The notes: generated from the sequence alone by a model not told the origin. A stretch of 64,000 bases of DNA from Gordonia asplenii (GCF_012933505.1 NZ_JABBNB010000001.1:1-64000); one strand, 5' to 3'; positions 39,182 through 49,580 are shown, counted from the first letter of the stretch. Numbers and translations: made by a program.

Positions 39182-40048
39182 CTACCCGACGAGCCGGGTG
39201 CGCAGCGTCTGGGCGAATGCCCGCGCCGCCGCACCCGGCTCGATCCGTGTGGCCAGCGAGAGCGAGGTGTGTGCGGCACCGTCGACGTCGACGCGAATCA
39301 GCGGCTCGCCGATCATCGACGCCGACAGCACCGCTACTCCGGCCCCCTGGGCCGCCAACGCCAGCGCGGCGTCCGGGGAGTAGACCTCGACTGCCGGAGT
39401 GATCGCTATTCCCGTTGCGGCGCAAGTCTTTTCGAGGGCGGTGCGGACACCCGTGCCCGACGGCAGGGTCAGTACGTGCTCGTCTGCCAGCTCGGCCGCG
39501 GTGATCGACGCCCGGCGTGCCCAGGCGTGATCACCGGCCACTGCGACGGCGAGCGGCTCGTCGACGACGGTGCTGACATCGAACGAGGCCGACAGCGGAT
39601 CGGCATGGGCCACCAACGCGACGTCGAGCGTGCCCGCGGTGAGGGCGGCGATCAGGTCGACCGAGTTGCCCTCACTCGCGGTCACGACGACGCCGGGGTG
39701 CGCCCGCCGGAACTCGGCGAACGCATTGAGATAGCCGGGGATGGTGCACCCGATGACCGTTCCGATTCGAACCTGTCCGCGCGTGACTCCCACCAGGTCG
39801 TCGGCGACGGTTCTGATTCGCGCTACCGCGTCGAGCGCCGATTGCACGTGTCCGAGCAGGGCGTCGCCCTCCGGCGTGGGTGTCGCGATGCGTGATCCGC
39901 GCTCGAACAAGCGCACACCGAGCTCTCGCTCCAGCTTCGCCACCTGCGCCGACACTCCCGACTGGCTGATATGCAGGATGTCCGCCGCAGCGGTGAACGA
40001 CCCCTGTCGCGCCACCTCCGTCGCGTAGCGCAGCTGGTGGATTTCCAT
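39182..40048 (-). CDS. LysR-family transcriptional regulator
   Basis: A 288-residue LTTR: helix-turn-helix MEIHQLRYATEVARQGSFTAAADILHISQSGVSAQVAKLERELG, then the effector-binding domain. Divergent from the SnoaL-like gene with a 70-base gap holding the palindrome 40057-40073. Most LTTRs control their divergent neighbour, so the SnoaL gene is the likely target. Both interrupt the Rv2476c-Rv2477c backbone. The inducer is unknown. Confidence 0.92.
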   Translation of the reverse strand: MEIHQLRYATEVARQGSFTAAADILHISQSGVSAQVAKLERELGVRLFERGSRIATPTPEGDALLGHVQSALDAVARIRTVADDLVGVTRGQVRIGTVIGCTIPGYLNAFAEFRRAHPGVVVTASEGNSVDLIAALTAGTLDVALVAHADPLSASFDVSTVVDEPLAVAVAGDHAWARRASITAAELADEHVLTLPSGTGVRTALEKTCAATGIAITPAVEVYSPDAALALAAQGAGVAVLSASMIGEPLIRVDVDGAAHTSLSLATRIEPGAAARAFAQTLRTRLVG

Positions 40049-40056
40049 AACTGATG

Positions 40057-40073
40057 ATTCTACATTCCAGAAT
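40057..40073. promoter_or_regulatory. LysR-type palindrome
   Basis: ATTC-N9-GAAT, containing the T-N11-A core of LTTR sites, 8 bases from the LysR start and 45 bases before the SnoaL-like gene. Confidence 0.5.
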
Positions 40074-40118
40074 AACCAGCTGTTAGACATATGGACTGCG
40101 AGTGACCACGATGGAGAC

Positions 40119-40478
40119 ATGACAACAACAGCAACGCTCACTCCGCGTCAGATCGCCGAACTCTACTTCGCCAGCTGGGCCGCCGGCGACCCCGAACCCC
40201 TGCGCCCCCACCTCGCCCCCGACGTCACTTTCGACGGCGTCCTCGGTTCCACTCGCGGTCCCGACGAATTCCTCGCCGGACTCGCCGGCATGTTCGCCGC
40301 GACGACCGGCAACGACGTCCTGCTGCGCCTCGCCGACGACACCGATGTCATCACCTGGTCGCAATTGCGCATCGCCGACAAGCCGCCGATGCAGGTGGCC
40401 AACTGGACCCATATCGACGCCGGGCTGATCACGGCGGTGCGAGTCACGTTCGATCCGCGCCCCATGTTCGAGGGCTGA
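40119..40478 (+). CDS. SnoaL/NTF2-like protein
   Basis: A 119-residue protein with the cone-shaped NTF2/SnoaL fold motifs: ELYFASWAAGDPEPLRPHLAPDVTFDGV at the N-terminus and a C-terminal sheet ending VTFDPRPMFEG. The family includes isomerases, hydratases and non-catalytic ligand-binding proteins; no function can be assigned. It is divergent from, and probably controlled by, the LysR regulator. Confidence 0.85.
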   Translation: MTTTATLTPRQIAELYFASWAAGDPEPLRPHLAPDVTFDGVLGSTRGPDEFLAGLAGMFAATTGNDVLLRLADDTDVITWSQLRIADKPPMQVANWTHIDAGLITAVRVTFDPRPMFEG

Positions 40479-40623
40479 GGCCGCACCCCGATCCGTCGGG
40501 TCGGTGTTCGACGGCGCCGCGCCGTCGACACCGCGCCAAACGTCCCACCCAACCCGTCGGTAGTCACTACGATCGCATCAAGAGGACGACCGTTCGCGGT
40601 CTGCTGTCCACACAACGACGTGA

Positions 40624-43600
40624 TTGGCGGTAGCGGGTTTGACTTCTATTGTGCCACAAGTGATTTCGCGGTACTTCTCGGCATCGCACGGTGCTGCGGC
40701 GCCGTCGTCGGCGGATGCCGACCGGGTGCGCAGACACGTGGAGATAGCCCGTTCGCGAGTCCCCGGCGAACATCTCGTCGCCGTCGACGCACCAGGCGGC
40801 CCGCTGAACGTCTTCCTCGTCAACGACGACATGCCGTTGCTCGTCGAGGCGGTACTGACCACCGTCGAATCCCTGGGTCTGACCGTCGGGCGCGTCGACC
40901 ATCCGATCTTCACCGTGTCGCGTGATTCCGACGGCGACCTCATCGATGTGGACTCCGAGTCGGGCGTGGCCGAGTCGTGGATCTCGCTCGTCGTCACTCG
41001 GGGCGGCGCGACGCTGTCGGAAGCGCAGATCGTCGACGAGCTCGCCACCGTGGTGCGCCGCGTGGCCGACGTCAACCGCGACACCCCACAGATCGTCGCG
41101 ACCTTCACCGACCTCGCCGAGGGCTGCGTCGGCGGCGAGATCCGCGGCGTCGGCGACGATCAGGCCGCCCGACTCGAAGCCGCAGCGCTCATCAACTGGC
41201 TGGTCGACGGGAACTTCGTACCGCTCGGGCATCTCGAAGTCGATGCGGCCGGCGAGGAGGTCGGCACCGGCGACGGCGTCTGGTGCACCGACGCCGTCGA
41301 TCACCTGCGCGACTTCACCGGTCTGTGCGGCGCCGGTCGTACCGAATTCCCGGAAGTGTCGACGGTATACCTGCCGACCGGAATCTCGCGGTCCAACTAC
41401 GTGATCATGGTGCGGATCCCGGTCATCGGGTCCGCCCAGCCCGACGGCGGCCCGGGATTGGGCGGTGAGCATCACTTCGTCGGAATGCTGACCACCTTCG
41501 CCCGCCACCAGCCGCTGGTCGACATTCCCGTTCTTCGACGTCGTGCGTCGGCGGTCCTCGACAAAGCCGGCGTCGACCTCGATTCCTATGTCGGGCACAG
41601 CATGGAGGGGCACCTGGAGTCGTACCCCCTCGACGAGTTGTTCGCGACCTCGGCCGAGGAACTGTCCCGGCGGGTCGGCGGACTGCTCGATGCCGTCGCC
41701 ACTCGCTCGGTGCGGGTCTTCGTCCGGGCAGATCGGGCTGGGCAGATGGTCTCGGCGATGGTCTACCTGCCGCGTGAGCGCTACACCACCGACATGCGCC
41801 TACGCGTGCAGCGCATCATCGTCGACGAATTCAGCGGCAGCGACGTCGAATACATCGGCCTCGTCACCCGATCACCGCTCGCCGCGCTGCAGGTCATGAT
41901 TCACGTCCGCGCCGACTCCGACCTCGCCGAGTACGCGACCGGGGAACCCGCGCAGCGCGCGCTGCAGGATCGCCTCTCCGACGCCGTGCGCACCTGGGAC
42001 GACCGGGTCATGGAGCTGTCGGTCGACGGCATCGACGCCGAACCGTGGCTGGCCGGTCTGCCGGAGAGTTATAAGGAGCAGCGCACCCCGGCCGAGGCGA
42101 TCAAAGACTATGCGCACGTGGCCGGGCTGCGGCCGGGGGACATCGCAGTCGAACTCGAAGATCCGGAGAAGGTCGAGGGACGCTACACCTTCATCCTGTA
42201 CCTGTGCGGTCAGTCGGCCAGTCTGACCGACATGTTGCCGCTCCTCGGCAGTATGGGGCTCGACGTCGAGGACGAATACCCGTACCACATCGTGCGGCCC
42301 GACGGCGAAGAGTGCTGGGCCTATGAATTCGGGGTACGACTCGCTCCCGGGGTCACCATCGGTCGGCGCAACCGCGACGACGTGCGGGAACGGTTCACCG
42401 CGGCCTTCGCCGCGATCTGGCGTGGCGAAGCGAGCGTCGACCCGTTCAATTCCCTTGTCCTGCAAAGCGGTCTGCAATGGCGCGGCGTCGTGATGCTGCG
42501 CGCCTATCACGCCTACCTGCGGCAATGCGGATTCGCTTACGGCGCAGCGTATGTCGCCACGGTGCTCGGTGAGCACGCCGAGCTGACCGGGCTCCTCGGC
42601 GATCTGTTCAAGGCGTCGTTCAAGCCGGACGAGGCCGACGACGACGCGCGCCGCACGGTACTCGCGCGGGTGAAGACCGAACTGAAGAAGGTGATCAGCC
42701 TCGACGCCGACCGGGTGATCTCGGCGCTGCTGTCGACGATGACGGCGACGTCACGGACCAACTTCTACGTCGAGTCCGCGCCGGTGGACCCTGACGTACA
42801 GGGCCGGGCGCTCGCATTCAAGTTGCGGCCCAGGGAGATTCCGCAGACGCCGCAGCCACGGCCGCAACATGAGATCTTCGTCTACTCGCCGCGCGTCGAG
42901 GGTGTGCACCTACGCTTCGGTGCGGTCGCGCGTGGTGGCCTGCGCTGGTCGGATCGGCCGGCCGACTTCCGCACCGAGATCCTCGGGTTGGTGAAGGCAC
43001 AGGCGGTCAAGAACGCGGTCATCGTGCCGGTCGGCGCGAAAGGCGGCTTCGTGGTCAAGCGGCCGCGCGGGGCGCTGGTCGCGCCGGACGGCGTCGTCTG
43101 TTACCGCGAATTCATCGCCGCGCTGCTCTCGGTCACCGACAACATCGATCGTCGCACCGGCAGGGTGATTCCGGCGCCGTCGGTGGTGCGCCACGACGGT
43201 GACGACTCCTACCTCGTCGTCGCCGCGGACAAGGGCACCGCGCGATTCTCCGATACCGCGAATTCCGTTGCGGCACTGTATGATTTCTGGCTCGGCGATG
43301 CATTCGCATCGGGCGGCTCGGCGGGGTACGACCACAAGGCGATGGGTATCACCGCCAAGGGCGCGTGGGAATCGGTGAAACGACACTTCCGCGAGATGGG
43401 CGTCGACACACAGACCCAGGACTTCACCGTCGTCGGAGTCGGCGACATGAGCGGCGATGTCTTCGGCAACGGCATGCTGTTGTCCGAACACATTCGGCTG
43501 GTGGCGGCGTTCGACCATCGACATGTGTTCGTGGACCCGAATCCTGTTGCGGCACCGTCGTTCGCCGAGCGCAAGCGGATGTTCGCACTGCCGCGGTCGT

Positions 43601-45324
43601 CGTGGGCCGACTACGACACGTCGCTGATCAGCGCGGGCGGCGGCGTGTGGTCGCGCGAGCTCAAGTCGATCGAGATCTCCCCGCAGATGCGGGTGGCACT
43701 GGGTCTCGACGACGCTGTGACCGAGCTGTCGCCGCCCGACTTGATTCACGCAATCCTGTTGTCGCCCAACGACCTTCTCTGGAACGGTGGTATCGGAACC
43801 TATGTGAAGGCGTCGTTCGAGGCGAATGTCGACGTCGGCGACAAGGCCAACGATGCCATCCGCGTCAACGGAGATCAGTTGCGTGTCAAGGTCGTCGGCG
43901 AGGGAGGCAACCTCGGCGTCACCGAGCGGGGCCGCATCGAATACGACCTTTCCGGCGGCCGGATCAACACCGACGCGATGGACAACTCGGCAGGCGTCGA
44001 CTGCTCCGACCACGAAGTCAACATCAAGATTCTGCTCGACTCACAGGTATCCGGCGGGCAACTGGCCGCCGCCGACCGAAATCCATTGCTGGAATCGATG
44101 ACCGACGAGGTGGCGGCGTTGGTGCTCGCCGACAACGTCGCGCAGAACACCGAACTCGGCTTCTCCCGAACCCACTCGGAAACCTATGTCGAAGTGCACG
44201 CGCGGCTCCTGAAAACCCTTGCAACCGACTACGACGTGGACCTCGAACTCGAAGCGCTACCGACTCCGCTGCAACTACGACGACGGTTCGCCTCGGAGTT
44301 GCATCGTGGACTCACCTCGCCGGAGTTGGCGACCCTGATGGCGCAGGTGAAGTTGACGACGAAGGGGGAAGTGCTGGCCAGCGACGTCCCCGACAGCGAT
44401 GTATTCCTCGAGCGGGTCACCCGGTACTTCCCCGAACCGTTGCAGCAGCGTTTCGCCGAGGGCATCGAGAACCATCGGCTGCGCCGCGAGATCATCACGA
44501 CCACCCTCGTCAACGACGTCGTCGACCTCGCCGGCGCCACCCACGTCTTCCGGTTGGGGGAGGGGACCGGTGCGTCGACGTCGGACGGCGTGCGTGCCTA
44601 CGTGGTCACCACCGAGGTGTTCGCGCTGCCCGAGCTGTGGCGACGGATCACCACCTGCGATGTCGGAACCACTGCGATCGACGAAATGCTTTTGTACTCA
44701 AGGCGATTGGTGTTCCGCGGCTCGCGGTGGATGCTTGCCTACCGTCCGCAGCCGCTGGCCATGGCGGCCGAGATCAAGCGCTATGCCGGGCGGATCGAGC
44801 GTGCGTGGAACCTGCTGCCGACCTGGCTCGGGGAGTCGTCGAAGGCCGACTTCGTGCAACGGTCGACGCGCTATCAGAACCTCGGTGTGCCACCGGAACT
44901 CGCCGACGACGTCGCGATCAGCCTGCATCGGTTCCTGCTGCTCGACATCATCGACGCCGCCGACATCGCCGAACGCGAACTCGGCGAGACAGGCGAGCTC
45001 TACTGCGCGGTGATGGAGCATCTCGGCGTCGAAGGAATGTTGACGGCGGTGTCTGATCTAGAGCACGGCGACCGTTGGCATTCGTTGGCGCGCTTGGCGT
45101 TACGCGACGACCTGCATTCGGCGCTGCGCTCGCTGACGCTGAAGATCCTGGAGCTCGGCGAGCCGTCGGAGTCGGCGGAGGAGAAGATCGCCGAGTGGGA
45201 GCTGTCGAACGCGTCGAGGTTGACCCGCGTGCGGTCGACGCTCGACGAGGTGCTGTCGTCGGGGACGCTCGACCTGGCCACCCTGTCGGTCATCACCAGG
45301 CAACTCCGTAGTGTGATCAGGTAG
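40624..45324 (+). CDS. gdh: NAD-dependent glutamate dehydrogenase, 180 kDa type
   Basis: A 1566-residue NAD-GDH (Rv2476c homologue) that deaminates glutamate to 2-oxoglutarate. The N-terminal half is regulatory (ACT-like repeats). The catalytic core lies after residue 750: FGAVARGGLRWSDRPADFRTE, VKNAVIVPVGAKGGFVVKR with catalytic Lys, and VGVGDMSGDVFGNGMLLSEHIRLVAAFDHRHVFVDPNP near 930. The start is uncertain: TTG 40624 gives the longest frame; TTG 40639 and GTG 40651 are alternatives. In mycobacteria this enzyme is controlled by GarA; the kinase-controlled link is not visible here. Confidence 0.95.
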   Translation: MAVAGLTSIVPQVISRYFSASHGAAAPSSADADRVRRHVEIARSRVPGEHLVAVDAPGGPLNVFLVNDDMPLLVEAVLTTVESLGLTVGRVDHPIFTVSRDSDGDLIDVDSESGVAESWISLVVTRGGATLSEAQIVDELATVVRRVADVNRDTPQIVATFTDLAEGCVGGEIRGVGDDQAARLEAAALINWLVDGNFVPLGHLEVDAAGEEVGTGDGVWCTDAVDHLRDFTGLCGAGRTEFPEVSTVYLPTGISRSNYVIMVRIPVIGSAQPDGGPGLGGEHHFVGMLTTFARHQPLVDIPVLRRRASAVLDKAGVDLDSYVGHSMEGHLESYPLDELFATSAEELSRRVGGLLDAVATRSVRVFVRADRAGQMVSAMVYLPRERYTTDMRLRVQRIIVDEFSGSDVEYIGLVTRSPLAALQVMIHVRADSDLAEYATGEPAQRALQDRLSDAVRTWDDRVMELSVDGIDAEPWLAGLPESYKEQRTPAEAIKDYAHVAGLRPGDIAVELEDPEKVEGRYTFILYLCGQSASLTDMLPLLGSMGLDVEDEYPYHIVRPDGEECWAYEFGVRLAPGVTIGRRNRDDVRERFTAAFAAIWRGEASVDPFNSLVLQSGLQWRGVVMLRAYHAYLRQCGFAYGAAYVATVLGEHAELTGLLGDLFKASFKPDEADDDARRTVLARVKTELKKVISLDADRVISALLSTMTATSRTNFYVESAPVDPDVQGRALAFKLRPREIPQTPQPRPQHEIFVYSPRVEGVHLRFGAVARGGLRWSDRPADFRTEILGLVKAQAVKNAVIVPVGAKGGFVVKRPRGALVAPDGVVCYREFIAALLSVTDNIDRRTGRVIPAPSVVRHDGDDSYLVVAADKGTARFSDTANSVAALYDFWLGDAFASGGSAGYDHKAMGITAKGAWESVKRHFREMGVDTQTQDFTVVGVGDMSGDVFGNGMLLSEHIRLVAAFDHRHVFVDPNPVAAPSFAERKRMFALPRSSWADYDTSLISAGGGVWSRELKSIEISPQMRVALGLDDAVTELSPPDLIHAILLSPNDLLWNGGIGTYVKASFEANVDVGDKANDAIRVNGDQLRVKVVGEGGNLGVTERGRIEYDLSGGRINTDAMDNSAGVDCSDHEVNIKILLDSQVSGGQLAAADRNPLLESMTDEVAALVLADNVAQNTELGFSRTHSETYVEVHARLLKTLATDYDVDLELEALPTPLQLRRRFASELHRGLTSPELATLMAQVKLTTKGEVLASDVPDSDVFLERVTRYFPEPLQQRFAEGIENHRLRREIITTTLVNDVVDLAGATHVFRLGEGTGASTSDGVRAYVVTTEVFALPELWRRITTCDVGTTAIDEMLLYSRRLVFRGSRWMLAYRPQPLAMAAEIKRYAGRIERAWNLLPTWLGESSKADFVQRSTRYQNLGVPPELADDVAISLHRFLLLDIIDAADIAERELGETGELYCAVMEHLGVEGMLTAVSDLEHGDRWHSLARLALRDDLHSALRSLTLKILELGEPSESAEEKIAEWELSNASRLTRVRSTLDEVLSSGTLDLATLSVITRQLRSVIR

Positions 45325-45377
45325 GTCCGCGCGATTCGCGCGCGGCCGACCGAGACACGATTCGACGAGGAGGCGCC

Positions 45378-45845
45378 GTGGCCGCGCTGGGGACGACCGA
45401 TGAGCTCGACGACGGAGTGGTGACCGACCGCGGATACGTGGTCGCGGTCCCGGTTCGTTGGTCGGACATGGACGTTTTTCAGCACATCAACCATGCACGG
45501 ATGGTGACGCTGCTGGAAGAGGCACGTATCCCGTGGCTCTTCTACGACGAGCGGCCGACGGCGTCGATGCGCGCGGGCTGTCTCGTCGCCGACCTGCACG
45601 TCAAGTACCAGGGGCAGTTGCGTCACGACGAGGGACCGATCGAGGTCACGATGAGCGTCGACAAGGTCCGTGCGGTGGACTTCGTCGTCAGCTACGAGGT
45701 GCGGGCGCGAGGAGCCGATCCGGCGTCGAAGCCCGCGGTGGTGGCGTCGACGCAGTTGGTGTCCTTCGACATCGACACGCAGCGCCCGCGCCGGATGACG
45801 GCCGAGGAGAAGGACTACCTGAGCTCGTTCATCCGCAATGACTGA
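45378..45845 (+). CDS. Acyl-CoA thioesterase, hotdog fold
   Basis: A 155-residue 4-hydroxybenzoyl-CoA thioesterase-like protein. The active-site Asp is in VRWSDMDVFQHINHARMV (about 29-46). GAGGAGG precedes the GTG start. It lies 53 bases after gdh and overlaps the next gene by 8 bases, matching Rv2475c. Substrate unknown. Confidence 0.9.
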   Translation: MAALGTTDELDDGVVTDRGYVVAVPVRWSDMDVFQHINHARMVTLLEEARIPWLFYDERPTASMRAGCLVADLHVKYQGQLRHDEGPIEVTMSVDKVRAVDFVVSYEVRARGADPASKPAVVASTQLVSFDIDTQRPRRMTAEEKDYLSSFIRND

Positions 45846-46530
45846 GGCCCCCGAGCGGTTCATCGCGATTCCCGGTGACGAACGCGCCGACGCGGCAGCG
45901 TTTCTGGCCCGAGCACTGCGTCAGGACGAGGCAGCGGTGGTCCGGCTCAAAGAACGGGCGGACGGTCGGATCGGGTTGTGGGTGAGCACCGGCTTCGAGG
46001 TGCTGGCCACCCGGTCGGTCATCGGCTCATGCCGGCCCGGCGATCTGGTGTGCGACGCATCATCGTTGCGTGCCTCGCTGGAAAGCGCTGTGACGTTCAT
46101 CGATCCGGGCTTCGCGATGGACAGCGCGTGGCGCGGCGCGTTGCCGGCGACGTCGGGGTTCGGACACGTCGACGACGTACCCGTGCGCGCGATAGTCGAA
46201 TTGTCGCGCCGCGGAGCGGTATTGGCGCGAACCGAGGGGAGCGGCCACGGTCCGGCGACCGGTCTCCTCGATCAGGTGGTGCTCGAGGTGTCGGCGTCGG
46301 GCGATGCCGAATCGGTTGGGGTGCAACTGCGTTCGCTGTTCGCGTTGACGGCGATGGGCTTCGTGCGCGACCGCGACCATCGCGAGATCACCGACGTCTC
46401 ACCGCTCGACGCCATCGCCGAGCGAGAGCCACTACGCGTACGCGCCAGCGCCACCTGGGTGCGGCTGGACGCGCGGTTCGGGTCGGTGTACCAACGTCGG
46501 GCCGACCAGTTCTCAGTGATGGTGTTGTAG
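45838..46530 (+). CDS. Conserved hypothetical protein (Rv2474c-like)
   Basis: A 230-residue soluble protein without recognised catalytic motif. Alternating alpha/beta character, with a segment GLWVSTGFEVLATRSVIG near 43 and a conserved-looking WVRLDARFGSVYQRRADQFSVMVL ending. It overlaps the thioesterase gene by 8 bases, so the two are co-translated, and sits where Rv2474c lies in M. tuberculosis. No function assigned. Confidence 0.8.
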   Translation: MTEAPERFIAIPGDERADAAAFLARALRQDEAAVVRLKERADGRIGLWVSTGFEVLATRSVIGSCRPGDLVCDASSLRASLESAVTFIDPGFAMDSAWRGALPATSGFGHVDDVPVRAIVELSRRGAVLARTEGSGHGPATGLLDQVVLEVSASGDAESVGVQLRSLFALTAMGFVRDRDHREITDVSPLDAIAEREPLRVRASATWVRLDARFGSVYQRRADQFSVMVL

Positions 46531-46553
46531 GCGGCGGCGTGCTGTGGTGTTGG

Positions 46554-46612
46554 CTCGCTCCCCGAGTGTCGGGCGGGTCGTGCTGTGGTATTGCCTCCCT
46601 CGGGGAGCCGAG
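46554..46612. repeat. Hairpin related to the interspersed repeat
   Basis: CTCGCTCCCCGAG (46554-46566) pairs with CTCGGGGAGCCGAG (46599-46612), one bulge; a CGTGCTGTGGT(G/A)TTG direct repeat is embedded. It fills the convergent gap before the alpha-glucosidase and may act as a bidirectional terminator. Confidence 0.7.
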
Positions 46613-46621
46613 GGATGGCGC

Positions 46622-48271
46622 CTACCCCGCCAACCACGCCGCCGCGTTCGGCGCGAGTTCGCCGTTGATCAGCGGGGCACTCGACAACAACACCTCGCCC
46701 GGGGGCAGCGCCACCGGATGGTCGTTGGTGTTCAGCGCGCACACCAGGTGGCCGCCGGTGCGACGGAATGCCAGGCAGCCCTCCGGTGCGCCGTACCATT
46801 CGATCGCGTCGCCGTCGGATTGCTTGCGCTCGTACCGCAGTTCGATGGCACGGCGGTAGAGCGACAACGTCGAGTCGACGTTCTCCAACTGCGCTTCGAC
46901 GGTCAACGACGCCCAGTCCTGCGGAATCGGCAGCCACGTCATCGAGCCGGTCGTGAAGCCGAACGGCGCGGCGCTGCCCTCCCACGGCAACGGCACACGG
47001 CATCCGTCGCGCCCGCGCTCGGTGTGTCCGGACCGTTCCCACACCGGGTCTTGGAGCACCTCGTCGGGCAGGTCGACGTTGGGCAGTCCCAACTCCTCGC
47101 CGTTGTAGATGAAGATCGACCCGGGCAGGGCGAATTCGACGAGTGCCATCGCGCGCGCACGTTCGATGCCCACGCGCAGATCGCCGCTCTCGCCGGCGTA
47201 GCGGGTCACCTCGCGCTCGACGTCGTGATTCGACAGCGTCCACGTCGGAGCGCCCTGGACCGACGCCACCGAGGCCAGCGAATTGTCGATCGCCGTGCGG
47301 ATCTCGTCGACGTCGAACTCCGCCTTGGCGAGCCGGAAGTTGAAGCCCAGGTGGAGCTCGTCGTGCCGGATGTAGTCGGCGAACGCCACGTTGTCGTCCA
47401 CCCAGATCTCGCCGACGTTGCCGGCCGACGGGTAGTCGTTCATCACCTCCCGGATCTTGCGGTGGATGGCGTGGACACCCGGGTTGTTGAAGCGCAGATC
47501 GTTGTCGTCGTTGACGAGCAGGCCGACCGTCGAGAGATCCATGTCGGGCAGGCCGTCCGGCTTGGCCATGCCGTGCGCGACGTCGATGCGGAATCCGTCG
47601 ACGCCGCGGTCCAGCCAGAAGCGCAACGTGCGGGCGAGGTCGTCGAAGACCTCCGGGTTGTCCCAGTTCAAATCGGGCTGCTCGCGGGCGAAGATGTGCA
47701 GGTACCACTGGCCGGGTGTGCCGTCGGCCTCGGTGACCCTGGTCCACGCGGGTCCGCCGAAGACGCTCGGCCAGTTGTTCGGCGGCTGCGACCCGCCGGG
47801 ACCGCGGCCCTCGCGGAAGATGTAGCGGGCGCGCGCGGCCGAACCGGGTGGGGACGCGAGAGCCTCGACGAACCACGGATGCTGATCACTCGTGTGATTG
47901 GGGACCAAGTCCATGGTCACCCGGATCTCCCGCTCATGCGCCGCGGCGACGAGCGCATCGAAGGTTGCGAGGTCACCGAAGAGCGGGTCGATGTCGCGGG
48001 GATTCGACACGTCGTAGCCGTGGTCGGCCATCGGCGACGCCATTACCGGGCTCAGCCAGATGGCGTCGACGCCGAGCAATTCCAGATAGCCGAGCCGGTT
48101 GATCACGCCGCCGAGATCGCCGACACCGTCGCCGTTGCTGTCGGCGAACGAGCGGGGATAGATCTGGTAGAAGACGGCATTGCGCCACCACGAGGTGCTG
48201 TCGTCGAGTTGGCCGATTCGGGCAGCAAGGTCACTCGGGTCGGTGTTCTTGCTGGGGACCACGTTGCTCAT
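46622..48271 (-). CDS. aglA: Alpha-glucosidase, GH13 family
   Basis: A 549-residue glycoside hydrolase. N-terminal WWRNAVFYQIYPRSFADSNGDGVGDLGGVINRL; catalytic nucleophile in GFRIDVAHGMAKPD (about 205), acid/base Glu in NVGEIWVDDN (about 265) and the third Asp in LSNHDVER (about 335). Its likely role is hydrolysis of alpha-1,4 or alpha-1,1/1,6 glucosides in glycogen/maltose metabolism. ATG 48271 is preferred to an upstream TTG. It begins 9 bases after glbO; the same pair occurs as Rv2470-Rv2471. Confidence 0.93.
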   Translation of the reverse strand: MSNVVPSKNTDPSDLAARIGQLDDSTSWWRNAVFYQIYPRSFADSNGDGVGDLGGVINRLGYLELLGVDAIWLSPVMASPMADHGYDVSNPRDIDPLFGDLATFDALVAAAHEREIRVTMDLVPNHTSDQHPWFVEALASPPGSAARARYIFREGRGPGGSQPPNNWPSVFGGPAWTRVTEADGTPGQWYLHIFAREQPDLNWDNPEVFDDLARTLRFWLDRGVDGFRIDVAHGMAKPDGLPDMDLSTVGLLVNDDNDLRFNNPGVHAIHRKIREVMNDYPSAGNVGEIWVDDNVAFADYIRHDELHLGFNFRLAKAEFDVDEIRTAIDNSLASVASVQGAPTWTLSNHDVEREVTRYAGESGDLRVGIERARAMALVEFALPGSIFIYNGEELGLPNVDLPDEVLQDPVWERSGHTERGRDGCRVPLPWEGSAAPFGFTTGSMTWLPIPQDWASLTVEAQLENVDSTLSLYRRAIELRYERKQSDGDAIEWYGAPEGCLAFRRTGGHLVCALNTNDHPVALPPGEVLLSSAPLINGELAPNAAAWLAG

Positions 48272-48280
48272 GGGACTCAA

Positions 48281-48709
48281 CTATAAGGGGCTGTTCACCA
48301 GTGAGTTGGCCGCCATCTCCATGTAGTCGAGCAGTGCCGTACGGTGCTTGTCGTCGAGCGTGGCCGCGTCGATCGACGCGATCGCGATGTGCATGCAGCG
48401 CAGCCAGGCGTCGCGTTCGAGCGGTCCGACGTGGTACGGGACGTGCCTCATTCGCAGGCGCGGATGGCCGCGTTCGTCGGAATAGGTGTGCGGGCCACCC
48501 CAATACTGTTCGAGGAACATCCGCAGGCGCCGCTCGGCGGGCCCGAGATCTTCTTCCGGGTAGAGCGGGCGCAGCAGCTCGTCCTTGGCGACTTCTTCAT
48601 AGAATCGGGCGGTGAGCTGGGCAAAGGTCGGTGCACCGCCGACCTCGTCGTAGAAGGTCGCGGGCGACTTTGCGGGCTGGATTCCGCTGGGCTGGCTCAC
48701 AGCAGCCAT
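48281..48709 (-). CDS. glbO: Truncated haemoglobin, group II
   Basis: A 142-residue 2-over-2 globin (GlbO) that binds oxygen and may scavenge NO or peroxide. Typical segments: [56 protein letters not shown], the proximal His in MRHVPYHVG, and the invariant Trp of group II in [13 protein letters not shown] 48709 gives the family length. It precedes aglA on the same strand. Confidence 0.94.
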   Translation of the reverse strand: MAAVSQPSGIQPAKSPATFYDEVGGAPTFAQLTARFYEEVAKDELLRPLYPEEDLGPAERRLRMFLEQYWGGPHTYSDERGHPRLRMRHVPYHVGPLERDAWLRCMHIAIASIDAATLDDKHRTALLDYMEMAANSLVNSPL

Positions 48710-48913
48710 TGTGTCACTGCGGCCGCCGCGGGGTCGGAGGGCAGGTGGGTCGCGGCGTCGACGCCGAGGACTGGCAACCCCGTGTTCACGCAATCGACCT
48801 GCGACGACACGAAGAATTGTCGTGCCCGGTGCGCTGAGATGTGTTTCGATGGATTGCGTCCAACAGTTTGGGATCTGGAATTTCCCGACTTGAACAAACG
48901 TGGAGGACGAAAC

Positions 48914-49462
48914 GTGCGAAGTGCTTCTTGGGAACGGAGCGCGTGGGGGCGGCAGAAGGTCTTACTGCTCAACGCCACCTACGAACCGTTGACCGTCGTC
49001 ACCATTCGGCGTGCCGTCGTGCTCGTATTGCGCGACCGGGCCGAGATCATCCACGGTGATTACGGCGCACACGGCGTACTGCACTCGGCCGACGTATCGC
49101 TTCCGACGCCGTCGGTGATTCGCCTGACCAGTTACGTCCGGGTGCCCTATCGCGCGGTCATTCCGATGACGCGGGCGGCGTTGATGTATCGCGACAGCTC
49201 CCGGTGTGGATATTGCGGCGCCAAGGCGACAACCATCGACCATGTCATCCCGCGCAGCCGGGGCGGGCGTAACACGTGGGACAACTGTGTCGCCTGCTGC
49301 ACCGGCTGCAACCATCGCAAGGCCGACAAACTTCTCAGCGAACTGGGCTGGCGGCTGGCCGTCACGCCGGCCGCGCCGCGGGGCCGACACTGGCGGCTCA
49401 TCGCCTCGATCAAGGACATCGACCCTGCCTGGGAGCCCTATATCGACGCCGGTGCGGCCTGA
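48914..49462 (+). CDS. HNH endonuclease-like protein (Rv2469c-like)
   Basis: A 182-residue protein. Zinc-HNH core: [41 protein letters not shown] (about 97-137) with two CxxC zinc pairs, His of IDH, Asn of WDNC and NHRK. The preceding part ([32 protein letters not shown]) is typical of this widespread actinobacterial family. GTG 48914 is chosen since GGAGGA lies 6 bases upstream. Biological role not known; conserved neighbourhood suggests a housekeeping nuclease rather than a selfish one. Confidence 0.9.
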   Translation: MRSASWERSAWGRQKVLLLNATYEPLTVVTIRRAVVLVLRDRAEIIHGDYGAHGVLHSADVSLPTPSVIRLTSYVRVPYRAVIPMTRAALMYRDSSRCGYCGAKATTIDHVIPRSRGGRNTWDNCVACCTGCNHRKADKLLSELGWRLAVTPAAPRGRHWRLIASIKDIDPAWEPYIDAGAA

Positions 49463-49580
49463 TCTTTCGACGACGCCACGCGAGAGCACCCTTCGTGAGT
49501 CGTGGCCGCGACTTTGCGATAGATTGACTACGATGTTCTGTCGTAGACAGGACCGTTACTGACGACCGGAAGGGTGGACG

